The notes under the pieces: model-generated
Database searches by the model: none
Told to the model about the DNA's origin: nothing
What the model saw: only the letters and a program-made list of their open reading frames with translations
Shown: positions 1 to 9,766 of the stretch, in pieces
Layout of the letters: every line of letters starts with the position of its first letter
Numbering within the stretch: position 1 is the first letter of the stretch
Source of the DNA: Trichosporon coremiiforme
Taxonomy: Eukaryota; Basidiomycota; Tremellomycetes; Trichosporonales; Trichosporonaceae
NCBI GenBank assembly: GCA_039545355.1
Contig: BCJJ01000063.1
Span: 1 to 45,831, forward strand
DNA length: 45,831 nucleotides
Direction of reading: 5' to 3'
Program-made: the position numbers and the translations under genes

Positions 1-2720
1 TAAATGCAAAAAGCAGGAGGGCCTCCGTACCTGTCTTCCTGGTGCCAGTTGCTTCCTTTTCGATTCTTGAATGCAGTTCCGGTCCGGTCTGTCCCTCGCG
101 TTTGCCTTACGGATGGGGAGATGGGAGTGCGGAAGCGCTCGAGACGCTGCACGCTACGGACACTTTCCGGCTGTCGGGGCCGGCTGTGAGCCGTGTGAGA
201 CTGACTGATCTGCGGCTGGCCCTGCAACAGCCGGGCAGTACGACGCTCATGAGTTCTATGGGGCAGCCGATAACGGTTGCAGCAGCTGTCCGAGGGTCGT
301 CCGACTCGACAATCCGAAGTGAGACATGGCAGGGGAAGGCCAGGAGACTCGCGACGGCGCGACGGCGAGCAAGCTTGAGACCGAGAAAGTAATGCGGGGG
401 CCTGGTCTATTGACTTGCTGGTGCTATTTACGGGCATAGGAACACGAGTTGAACTTTGGTCAGCGTGTTACCGTTGGGACTGGGACTGCTGCTGTTGGCC
501 CCCCTCGATACAGGGGGACGAGGGGATTTGAGCGGTGATACTAGCTGTTCGGGTTGCGGCTTCGTTTCCAGCAATTCGACTATCAGCGCGGAGTTCCTGC
601 ATCGCATTGTAGGAGTCAACGGAGTGCAACGGCTCCGGTCACCCCACCCGTTGCCGCGTCGTGCATGGGTGAGCAGGTGGGAGCAGGTGGGAGTTCCCGC
701 AGTGGGTGTCGGCGTAGACGGCCATACCAGAGCCACAGCGAGATCGAGATGGAGCGTCGAACTGAAATTGCGCGCAGCAACAGGCAACATAAACCTTGTT
801 TCCGCTGTGAATTGTCCAGCACGCGACCAAGCTTTGCTGCAAGCTCACTCCAACGTCACTCGACATTCACTGCAAGCTCAGGCTCAAACCAGTCTCTGCC
901 CGCACAATGCACGACTGCCCGAATCCTGCATGGCTTCGAAATGCAAATCAGCAGCTGGAGCATTTGAGATGTGTTCGATATCGGAAGGCGTCTTCGAGAT
1001 AGAGATGAATTGTCTTGGTAATGCCGTCCACCGAAAAGGTCAGATTATCCAGCTAAAGGTCAGATATGACGGAGTATCGTCGGGCGTCGGGCAGAAGCAG
1101 AACGTGTGTCGCGCGTACGTACGTTTGCAGAACTCCCGCTGCTCTTCAATTGACGACTGCCTGAATAGACAACTGGTGCCGAGTGCAAGCGCAAGCGCAA
1201 GCGACGCAGTGCTGAATGGCAGCCAGGATGTATGCAGTCCAGCACAGGTGTGCGGAATCGCAAAGGAGCGCTTATCAGTACCCAGAGTTGAAGGGTGTAA
1301 CGCACTGAGCGGATGTGCGGATGCGCCGGGCTACGAGGCATGCCCGTCATATCCGCTGGATGGTGACTGGTCCGCTGCCAGGCTGCATGGAAGTGACCAA
1401 CCAAACGCTTCTGCCCGCTCGGCGCACGCCGAACATTGAAATGAACCTGCTGCGTAACCCACGCCGAGAGGTCCGGCGTGGGTTCTGGGTTTGCCATTCA
1501 CTCAAACGCTACAGCCCTCAGTGCAGCCCGCAGGCACTGCAGGGGTTTAAACCGCTACGTATCGGGCACGGCTGGGTCCCGTTGCGAGGTGACGACCTCG
1601 TGACGGCCGGTGACAATGCACTTCGTACGTGATGGGCGAGTGCGTACGAGATCTCCGTCTGGTGGACAATTGCTGTTCGTCATGGTTGAACTTGGTTCAA
1701 CCTTCGAGGCGCCACGCCAGCGTCGATCCAGGTTTCGAGCTGGCCGGCGGCAAGTACTTCGACGATGCATACACAGGGGCCAAAAGATCGTCGCGCCCGC
1801 CGGGAGAAGCATGAGCTTGACACTTGGGCAGATTTGCACGGCCAGTGTCGCTTGCCACACTGTCAGGCGATGTGCAAAGCGATTAGCGGCGCAGAATGGC
1901 CACCTTTGTTCTATGGGGCAGGGCTGGGGCAGAACATTGAACATTCAAGGTCCAAGCAAGCCCGCCAAGCCTGGAGCGTCGGCGGCGTCCCCCTTCCTAG
2001 AGATGCAATGCACGCACATAGAGTCGGCAGCGGTGCGATGGCGTGGGCGCGTCCGAGCCTCACGACCATCTCTCTGCAATCAGAATGCGGGGATGGCTAG
2101 GGTGGACGAGGAGGCAGGGTGGAGGCTGAGCCGGGGCGGTGGTGGACGTTGGGACCGAGCAGCCAGCGCAGCCCACACGCCCAGCGCCAGGTCTGGAATG
2201 GGGTCCTCCCTGGCACTCTTTCGCTATCTGATTGCATCGATACGAGGCCCCTCTTCTGCCGCACTATGCGATGTGCGATGCGAGATGAGCATGCATTGCG
2301 ATGCGAGGGGTGCGGAATCGATTGTGCATGCGAGACAAGGACAAGGTTGAGCAGCATTTGCATGCGAGTGTCGAGAGATCGAGAGGCGGCACCGCACAGA
2401 TGGCAGGTGCGATCGACGATCACAAAAGCACGCGTTCCTGATCAGTGCCAGCTGAATGTTATTGCCTGTCTAATGCCCGTGCCGGTTGCATGCGCCTGCA
2501 TGGGCCACCAGATGTGCTGTTGCGGCCTGTCTCGCCGCCGTACCGCCATGGGGAGCACGCTACGGATACTATGAATTGCTGGTAACTTGCTGCAGACGGC
2601 GGCGTGGCCATGCATGCCCGCAGAGAGAAGGGTGAGATGGGTGAGTTTGGGGTCCATGGGCCCCAGGACTCGAAGGCGTGCCTCAACCTGCACTGAAGGG
2701 TGTTCGGAAGGGTGTCATGG

Positions 2721-2763
2721 AAGGGGCAGAAGGGGGCAGAAGGGGCAGAAGGGCCAGAAGGGT
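2721..2763 (+). repeat. GGGGCAGAA-type short tandem repeat
   Basis: Four imperfect head-to-tail copies of a 9-10 base purine-rich unit (core GGGGCAGAA) lie in the gene-free region. The third to fourth copies carry single-base differences. No function is suggested. Confidence 0.7.
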
Positions 2764-3802
2764 GCAATTGGCCACTCCAGGCAAAAGTCAGGATCGTGGC
2801 GCACCCCCTCTGCATTCTGTCCGTTATTCACGTATTCGTCTACGGCGTGGCTTGCTGGGCGTGCTTGTTTCCAATGCAGTCCTCTCAATACTGTCCCAGA
2901 CTTTCCTATGCGTACTCCTTGCTGCGCACATGGACACACCATTCTTGCAAGGGCGGACGCGAACAAGGACGCGTGTGGGACGTGCCGGACAGGCCAGTCA
3001 GGCCGGCCTGATGATCAAGGAACGCGCCTGGCGCGCCTCGTCGAGGAACGCGCAGGTCCGCCATCCATCGTTCTGGCCATCTCCTAGCGCGAGAACGTCT
3101 GTGAGTGAACCACGTCGGAGCCTCTCGCTTAGGAGAGGCGCAGTTGCGTCCGCGACCTCGAGGGTCGACGAAGGCACGAGGGAGGGGGGTGCAGACGGGG
3201 GTTGTGGCAGGTGAGACACACCTCACAAAGAAAAGCAAGCACGGTCCAACGCACGGTCGTTGCTTGAAAGTGCGATGCGCGCCGACGCAAAAGAGGCTGT
3301 GCGCCGTGTGTCCCGATATGCCGAGTCCGAGGGGCCCTCAGCCGTCGAAACTACCGTGCGCATTGCCGTGTCTATGCCGTGCCCGTGCCGTCCGCATCTG
3401 CCGTGTTGCGTTCCGTAGTACCGTAGTGCATTCTCAGAAGCCCCAAAGTATCGGAACCTCCGGGTGCCTCGGTGCAGCAGTTCCGGCCGCACCGACTACG
3501 CTGTGCGCCGTGTGTGTCTGACACTCGTGTGGCGTACGAGCATTCCCCGTGCGTGCCGTGCAAGCACATGCACACTCGGCACGGAGGGCATGGAAGGCAC
3601 AACTCGGTGCAAAGCGTTGCGACACAGATGCACGCCAAATAACATCTTGACTGTTTCGAGAGCCAGCCATGCAAACACCACAAATTAGATCGCTTGGCAT
3701 GTCCTTTCGCAGCCCTTTGGGTAGCCCCTTGGTAGCCCCTTTGTTTTGCAGCCTTTGCCTTCTGCCGCCATTACAACCCACTATGCCCGGTCTACTCACC
3801 CC

Positions 3803-3852
3803 AGTCGATTTCAGTCGGATTTCAGTCCGCTTTCAGTGGATTTCAGTCGATC
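3803..3852 (+). repeat. Imperfect direct repeats with core TTTCAGT
   Basis: Four copies of TTTCAGT occur within 50 bases, embedded in a longer imperfect unit resembling GATTTCAGTCG. The copies are close enough to be a decayed tandem repeat. They are non-coding as far as can be seen. Confidence 0.6.
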
Positions 3853-4869
3853 TTGGAGTATGTGGCTGAGACATACCGACAGCAGCCTAGGTTATCTCGT
3901 CACAACTGCGTCTGTCAGCTGGCCCATGCATACCGAAACGTGCCAGAGACGTGCCAGCGAAGGAGCCGCTGGGGCTTGCTCGTGACTAACGCTGGATTTG
4001 GGAGAGTGCACTTCGGATGCACTGGGAATGCATCAGACGTGCCATATGAACGCCAGACGCACGCCGGAATAGCCGTTTCAGCAAGTTGGTGGCGCCCTCA
4101 GCCCCCCGGCCCCCTCTCTGCCATCTCGCCCAGTACTGCACCACGAGAGTCACAAGAATGACGAAGGCCACGAGAACAAACGTGATGCACGAGAACGCAC
4201 CATGCATTAGCAGCATTCATGGGATCCGAGCACCGATAGCACCGGTAGTCGACGGGATGGTATCTGTGCGTTCCCGAAGCCCCGAAGCCCGAGCCCGTCG
4301 CCTACCTCCCTGACATCCCCGACACCCTCCGCTATACTAGCTCCTTCGGCTCCTTCGGAGGAGGGACCGTGGCGAGGCAAGTCCTGTCTCTACCCGCAGG
4401 CAATCCGACCTGTCCTCACTCCTCCTGGATCCGTACCATCCGTACTATGCATAGTGGCCATAGTGGCGAGTCTCGTCGCCAAGACACCCCCGTAATCATG
4501 AAGCAACCCCAGAGCTTGAACGCCGCACTACTGGGTGAGCATGAATGAGGCTCGTTTCGCTCCAGTCAGTAATGGTGTAGCGCTTTCTGGTGTTACGCCG
4601 CCACCCGGCTAAGCGATCGCGCGGCTTCGTGCTGATCTGCACTGCGCAACACCGTTCCCGGGTGACAACGGTCACGGCCGGCACAATTGCAAAGTGCGAC
4701 ACCGCAATGCAGTCAATGCAGAGCTCAATGAAGGTCTCGGTCGTGACTGCCGCCCAAGCTCTGCCGCCCGAGACCGTCAGTCACCGTCACTCCCAGCCGC
4801 TCATGAACAGTCATGTTCAATTGACGTCTGTTAGTCTTTTCGAAGCTTCCCAGCCCCGCTCTGATTGTT

Positions 4870-5223
4870 ATGGCTGCGGAAGATCGTGTCTGGAGACCCC
4901 GTCTATCCGACACGGAGAATGCACCGGGGACCCAGCTCTTTGAGATTTCGAAGCACGAAAGCAATGAGCTTGCAGAGCTCTGTGAGATTTCGGCTGGGTG
5001 CGCATTTCAAACGCCTGCCCGAGCGAGTGAGGTGCGATCGCGAGCTGCCCGATCCCTCACCGGCACCGGCGGTACCGATGGGATCGACGATCTGCGCGTA
5101 CCATTGCCCCCTTCTTTCGCCGAGCTCCGCGCCTGCATGCGGCGCATTGCAGTGCACGTACGCACTACCCCCCTCCCCTGCACGCCGGTTCGCCCGCATG
5201 CCCGCATGATTGCTTTGGCATGA
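4870..5223 (+). CDS. Weak candidate small ORF, 117 aa
   Basis: This ATG-started frame stands out from the surrounding shadows because its translation has balanced composition with several acidic and Leu-rich stretches rather than Arg/Ser/Pro low complexity. No family is recognised. No signal peptide, membrane segment or convincing intron signals are seen, third-position G/C bias is weaker than in the confirmed genes, and it sits in a gene-poor region. It is quite possibly chance; expression or conservation data would decide. Confidence 0.15.
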   Translation: MAAEDRVWRPRLSDTENAPGTQLFEISKHESNELAELCEISAGCAFQTPARASEVRSRAARSLTGTGGTDGIDDLRVPLPPSFAELRACMRRIAVHVRTTPLPCTPVRPHARMIALA

Positions 5224-5484
5224 TCGCTTGATCGCACAAACAAACGCCACGCCTTTCGCTCGTTTGATTCAGTCAAAACTCTGAACTTGCATCGGGAGGG
5301 AGACGGAGACTAGGCAATACGGGTGACCTGGATTGTCCGGGGATATTCCGGGCGTTTAGCTGGTGGCTTAATGTTCCGGATAGTGGACGGTGAGCTCAGA
5401 GCTCGGAGGGATCGAAGGGGGGTTATTCCTGTTCTGTCTTGTCCGCACTTTGATTGCAGACGGGGGCAAGTGCGGGATTGGGAT

Positions 5485-5553
5485 GGGGGGGGGGGGGGGG
5501 GGGGAAGGGGAGGGGAGGGGGGGGGGGGGGGAGGGGGGGGGGGGGGGGGGGGG
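5485..5553 (+). repeat. 69-base G tract
   Basis: Of 69 consecutive bases all are G except five A (5505-5506, 5511, 5516, 5532). Runs of about 20, 4, 4, 15 and 21 G can form multiple G-quadruplexes on the + strand. It lies about 770 bases upstream of the cyclin start codon. Homopolymers of this length are also prone to replication slippage and to sequencing or assembly length error, so the exact length is uncertain. Confidence 0.9.
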
Positions 5554-6029
5554 CGAGGCTGGCGAGAATGGAAGCTACGGTGTGACGTGGTATTGTGCAA
5601 GGTTGGGTTGGGTGTGATGCCTGTCACGCAGGAGACAGCAGACGCGCAGACAGTCAGTCGCTCGCTACAAAGAGGCCAGAGGTCATCAGAGTCAAAAACT
5701 GTACCAGCGTGTGCTGCAGAGGGCACCCTGAGCCAGACCCTTCGTGCCCTACCCATCCCTGGAAGGGACTACCCAGGGAACATGGGCCAGGGCGCATCAC
5801 AGGGTCCACCCCAGGGTGTCCAGGGCAGACCAGGGCTGAGCAGGGCACGCAGGGCTCAAGGGCTCCAGCCAAAGGGCAAAGGGCAAAGGGCTCGAATGCT
5901 CGAAGGGCTCCAGACGCGCCAACTCTATCCCAAGCACCGGCCTCGTCCTCCATGTCACATCCTCCGACCACCGTGACCTGCACTCTGCCAACTCCACTGC
6001 ACTGCACCACCTGTACTCTTTCTTGTGCA

Positions 6030-6321
6030 CTCTCCATATATTACTTCTACCCTCCTTGCACACTCACCTCTCCCCCCTCCATCTTCCATACCCAGCCACC
6101 TTCTTCTTTCTCCATCTCTTCTCAAAACGCTCAGCGCTCAACTGTTAGCTTGTCCTCATCCGACACACACACTCCCAGCCACCTTGACTCTTTCTTAACG
6201 ACCAACTCCTCACATCACCCACTCTCACTCTCACTCTCACTCACACCCCCTTCACACCTCTTGCGACAAACCCCGCCCACAGCCAACAGAGCTGTTCCTT
6301 GTCAAACCTACTCTCTTCACC
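6030..6321 (+). promoter_or_regulatory. CT-rich promoter/leader of the cyclin gene
   Basis: The 290 bases before the cyclin start codon are pyrimidine-rich on the coding strand, with a (CACTCT) microsatellite at about 6220-6244 and a TATATT element near 6036. Pyrimidine-rich tracts upstream of the start are common in basidiomycete promoters. The transcription start cannot be fixed from sequence. Confidence 0.4.
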
Positions 6322-7447
6322 ATGCTCCTCGCTACACCAACCTTTGCCTCGGCGTCCTCCTCCGCCTCAGCCTCTTCCGTCTTCCCTACCGGCACCCCCG
6401 TCTTCACCCCGATCTCACCAGAGTTCGAGGAGCGGATCCACCCGGCTTCCCTCGACGCTTGCGGGCAGCACGACCCCGCCCTCCTCGAGCTGATCCGGTC
6501 CGACGTCTCGCGCGACCTCATTTGTGAGTAGTAGCCAGTGCTTGAAGCCCGTTTCATGTGTGGACTAGTAGCTGACATACCCCAGCGTTCATCTCCCGCA
6601 CCACGACCTCGGTCATTGGAAGCTCGACGACCATCAGCGCCAAGGACGAGGCGCAGGCCGCGGGCATCCCCTCGCTGACCACCTTCATTGGTGTCGTGTG
6701 CGAGCAGTCCAACGTCCAGGTCTCGACCCTTCTCGCGACCATTGTCTACCTTGAGCGGCTACGCAGCCGCCTGCCCCGCTTTGCCAAGGGTGAGTTGGAA
6801 CTAGTACCTGCATCGCGGCCCAGCGCGGTCCACCGCGGGGCGGGTCATAGTTGTCGTGATCATGTAGAGAGCCCAGCGCTAACAGACCAGGCCTGCCGTG
6901 CACGCGCCACCGTGTGTTCCTCGCAACGCTGATCTGCGCTGCCAAGTACCTGAACGACTCGAGCCCAAAGAACAAGCACTGGTGCCGCTACGCCCAGATG
7001 TTCTCCCAGCCTGAGGTCAACCTGATGGAGAAGCAGCTCCTGTTCCTGCTCGACTACGACCTCGCCGTCTCCGAGTCTGAGATCTGCCACTACGCCCGCC
7101 CCTTCCTCGAGCAGTACACGTTCGAGCCCGAGATTCCCCGTCCTGCTCTCGCCACGCCGCCGAGCACGCCCCCCGACCTCCCCCTCCCCGTCACCCCGCG
7201 CCTCCCCTCGGGCGAGACGTGCTACTACGCCGACGACGCCCCGTCCCTCGACCGCAGCGACAGCACCTCCTCGATCGGCTCGGACGGCCCCGTGACACCA
7301 GCATCCTCCGCGTGCTCGCCAGTGCACCGCATCGCCGTCGCTGACGCGCACACCGCCCTCTCCCCCGCCGCCGTGCCAACAACGAAAGATGCGCGCCAGT
7401 ACGTCCGCCGGCTATTCAGTCGTCGTGCGTCCTCTGCCGCAGTCTAA
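6322..7447 (+). CDS. Pcl1/Pcl2-type cyclin (Pho85 cyclin family), 320 aa
   Basis: Predicted cyclin that would bind and direct a Pho85-type cyclin-dependent kinase, in yeast a G1 and cell-polarity function. Exons are 6322-6523, 6586-6789 and 6891-7447, total 963 bases. After a Ser/Ala-rich N-terminus of about 35 residues, the cyclin box runs from about residue 85 to 195. Visible hallmarks are [10 protein letters not shown], then [19 protein letters not shown] and SSPKNKHW, which closely follow the Pcl1/Pcl2 pattern (TRHR, AAK-LNDSSP-NKHW) rather than A/B cyclins. The C-terminal about 120 residues are Pro/Ser-rich and probably disordered. The start has an ACC ATG context after the CT-rich leader. 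Both introns have GTGAGT donors. The gene is isolated between two gene-free islands. The Pcl subfamily is assigned confidently; the exact paralog is not. Confidence 0.9.
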
Positions 7448-7856
7448 ATCACTATATACACTCCTTGAACCCCTCGCATCGACGCAACTCTCACAGTCAC
7501 TCTACTTGCATACATAGATAACAATTTTGGGCCCCACGGTGACCGCTCTGGATAGAGGCCACCCACGCAATAACGACACACCCACGACGAGCATGCCGGC
7601 GCAGCGACGGTGCAGCGCACCGTTGTGCCTCGCCCCGGTCCACGAAAAGCCTCAGCAGCTGCTGGGGCCATGTACTCTGTAGAACGTAGCATAGAAACCT
7701 GGCCATGGTTGTCAGAACAGTATGAATGTCACATAACATAAACTGGAAGGTCTTCTGGATACGGTAGATTTGGCAGTGCGGTGGTGGCCGTGGTGGTGCA
7801 GTGTACCCCGCATACATGGCTGATAATGGCTGAGACATAGTGGGACGGAGAGTTAT

Positions 7857-7903
7857 GGGTGAGACCGGTGAGACAGCGAGACCTGGTGAGACCGGTGAGA
7901 CAG
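7857..7903 (+). repeat. Paired 20-base direct repeat
   Basis: Two copies of a unit ending GTGAGACCGGTGAGACAG begin at 7857 and 7884 and match at 19 of 20 bases, separated by 7 bases. Each copy itself contains a GGTGAGAC doublet. They are non-coding, in the cyclin 3' flank. Confidence 0.75.
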
Positions 7904-9170
7904 AAGCCAGGCCCTGCCTGCCCAGTGTGGGTGCATGGTGCGTGTGGTGCATGGTGCATGGTACACGATGGTAGGTGGGGAGGAAGAGAGGGAAGAGCGA
8001 AGAGAGTGGAGTACGCAACACCAGTCTCCTCTGTCTCAGTCACGACCTCTGCACCTGCGGTTCCAGCTTACTGTCCCCTCGATATCCTTGATCCCCTCAG
8101 CCTGGAGTCGGGATCACGCACGTCTCCCCGGAATCCGAGTTTACGACTCCCCAGCCGACTCCTCAGTTCTCCATCACCACTCTCCCTTCACATCTTACAT
8201 ACGCATGGCATAGAGTAGAAGTAGGGGGGAGTGCGGGGGAGTGCGTCAACCAGTGTTCCAGAAGCTCAACAACTGGGTACGCACCTGCGTCGTGCGTTCC
8301 ACCCGATGCTCAACTAGTGTCCGTTTATGTGCGTCAGAGATTCCGTGCATTGGGGAGCCTTCGACACGGGTTATTGCTCTGTGCAACAGTACGTGCAATT
8401 GTGTTCGGCTCGGATCGCAACATGTCGGTATTCTCGTAAGGCAGAGAAATGCAACGAGACATGCGGCAGAAGCCAGCGACGCCGCGCAACGCCGCGCAAC
8501 GCCACTGACGCCAGCACAAAGTCATGACAGTTACACCACACACCATAACGGGTCAACGCTAGTGTCAGAACAACTTGAAGCGGCTCGAGCCGGGACCCAG
8601 CTTTTATTGCTCGTGACGACGACCCATGCTTGTCAGTTAGGCAACGGTTTGTTGTCATGTGCGCGGGCATCGACGCCAGCGCAGCATGTCACCTCCGTCC
8701 ATAGTCCATAGCAGGGCATGTGGGCATGCGATGCAAAAGTGTGGTGGTGCATTCCGGCCTGTTCCAGACAACCAGCTAGACAACTAGCCAGAGACAGGCG
8801 TGCGTGCGTGTGTACTATGGGTACGTGCGATGTGCACAGGCTGCGTGCGTCTCGCGCGTTTGTCTCGCACAACACCGCATCCCTCTTACTCCTCCTTCAG
8901 TGTATGCATTCCACTGATCATTATCGACGCGTCGTTGCAAGCGGATGACTCCACCCGCGTTCTGATCGCTCATTAGCGACGCGGGTAACTCGTGCCCTCT
9001 GTGCCCTCTACCCCGGCATGGCGATGCCCGCATGCATAAAGTCTTCTTCGACTGCGTTCCTGCTAGGTCTGCTGCTTGCAACTCGTGTGCAGTGTGCAAA
9101 GTGAGCAGCGTGTTGTGACGGTCCAGAACAGACCGCAGACCGACTGGCGATCTGATATGACGAGTCACGC

Positions 9171-9536
9171 ATGTCAAGTGTAGATGGGAGAATCAGGGCA
9201 TGCTTGAGGTTTTCAGTCCCGCTTTTTCCTCTCTCCATCACTATCCTCCTAGCCCTCCTTCTCTTCCTGCCCTCCTCCCTCCCGGGCCACCCTGCTCACC
9301 TGCTCACCTGCTCTGTGCGGTGCCTTGTTTACCCTTCTGTCACTTCCGCGCTCCCAGCCAGCAAATACTGGGTGAAGGAGGTGACGCAGCCGGCGAACCA
9401 GGACTGGAGGCGGGAAGACCCCATGCCTGAGTACCAAATGCTGGTGGACGTCCCGATGAATCTTCCACTGCCCCGCTTCGCCTCCCTGCGTACCGAGGCG
9501 TGCCGGTGCGTACCGAGGTGCACCGATGCGCAGTAG
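9171..9536 (+). CDS. Candidate small gene or exon relic, 121 aa
   Basis: From about codon 63 onward the frame (SKYWVKEVTQPANQDW and onward, about 9358-9520) is rich in W, D, E, Q, K and has roughly 80 percent G or C at third positions, like the confirmed genes here and unlike neighbouring non-coding sequence. Upstream, 9215-9300 is a CT-rich tract that resembles a promoter or leader; read in frame it would instead give a hydrophobic segment (residues about 17-35), so a small membrane or secreted protein ending in Cys-rich CRCVPRC is also formally possible. The true start, and whether an intron lies near a GTGCGT at about 9505, are unresolved. No family recognised. It may be an exon of a short gene, a pseudogene fragment, or chance. 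Confidence 0.25.
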   Translation: MSSVDGRIRACLRFSVPLFPLSITILLALLLFLPSSLPGHPAHLLTCSVRCLVYPSVTSALPASKYWVKEVTQPANQDWRREDPMPEYQMLVDVPMNLPLPRFASLRTEACRCVPRCTDAQ

Positions 9537-9730
9537 AGGATGCGAATCGAGCAAGTGTTGGGTGCGGGAGTCACGCCAGAATTGTAGGAGGACAAAGGGA
9601 GCTCCCATCGCTCCCCTGCTGCCTCCCTTGTTCCCATTACTCACCTGCGTATCGAGCATGCCAATGGTCCCACGTACGCATCCCCTCCGGCCCCTCGAAG
9701 CGTGGCATGTTCCGGCCAGGTGGCTGCGTT

Positions 9731-9766
9731 CACTGACGAATACACTGACGAATACACTGACGAGTC
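9731..9766 (+). repeat. Three copies of a 12-base tandem repeat
   Basis: The unit CACTGACGAATA is repeated head to tail, the third copy diverging in its last three bases. It lies in non-coding sequence. A 12-base period would keep reading frame, but no supported gene covers it. Confidence 0.85.

Larger units (their letters stand above)
1..6321. other. 6.3 kb gene-free region upstream of the cyclin gene
   Basis: No open frame here has recognisable protein similarity, exon-like codon bias over a useful length, or a consistent donor/branch/acceptor chain. The longest open frame (456-1439, +) starts at TTG and reads as unstructured sequence. No tRNA B-box, rRNA or transposase/reverse-transcriptase motif was found by eye. 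The region holds short G-rich and GCCGTG-type repeats, a TTTCAGT-rich patch, a long G tract and, in the last 300 bases, a CT-rich stretch that is probably the cyclin promoter and leader. An ATG-started 117-codon frame at 4870-5223 is the only weak coding candidate. Confidence 0.6.

Noticed and set aside
456..1439. 327-codon open frame in the left island
   Set aside because: It begins at TTG, has no family similarity, no codon bias like the real genes, and competes with several other frames; best explained by chance in GC-rich sequence.
5595..6527. 310-codon open frame running into the cyclin gene
   Set aside because: Low-complexity Pro/Ser/Thr from the CT-rich promoter and out of frame with the cyclin exons it overlaps.
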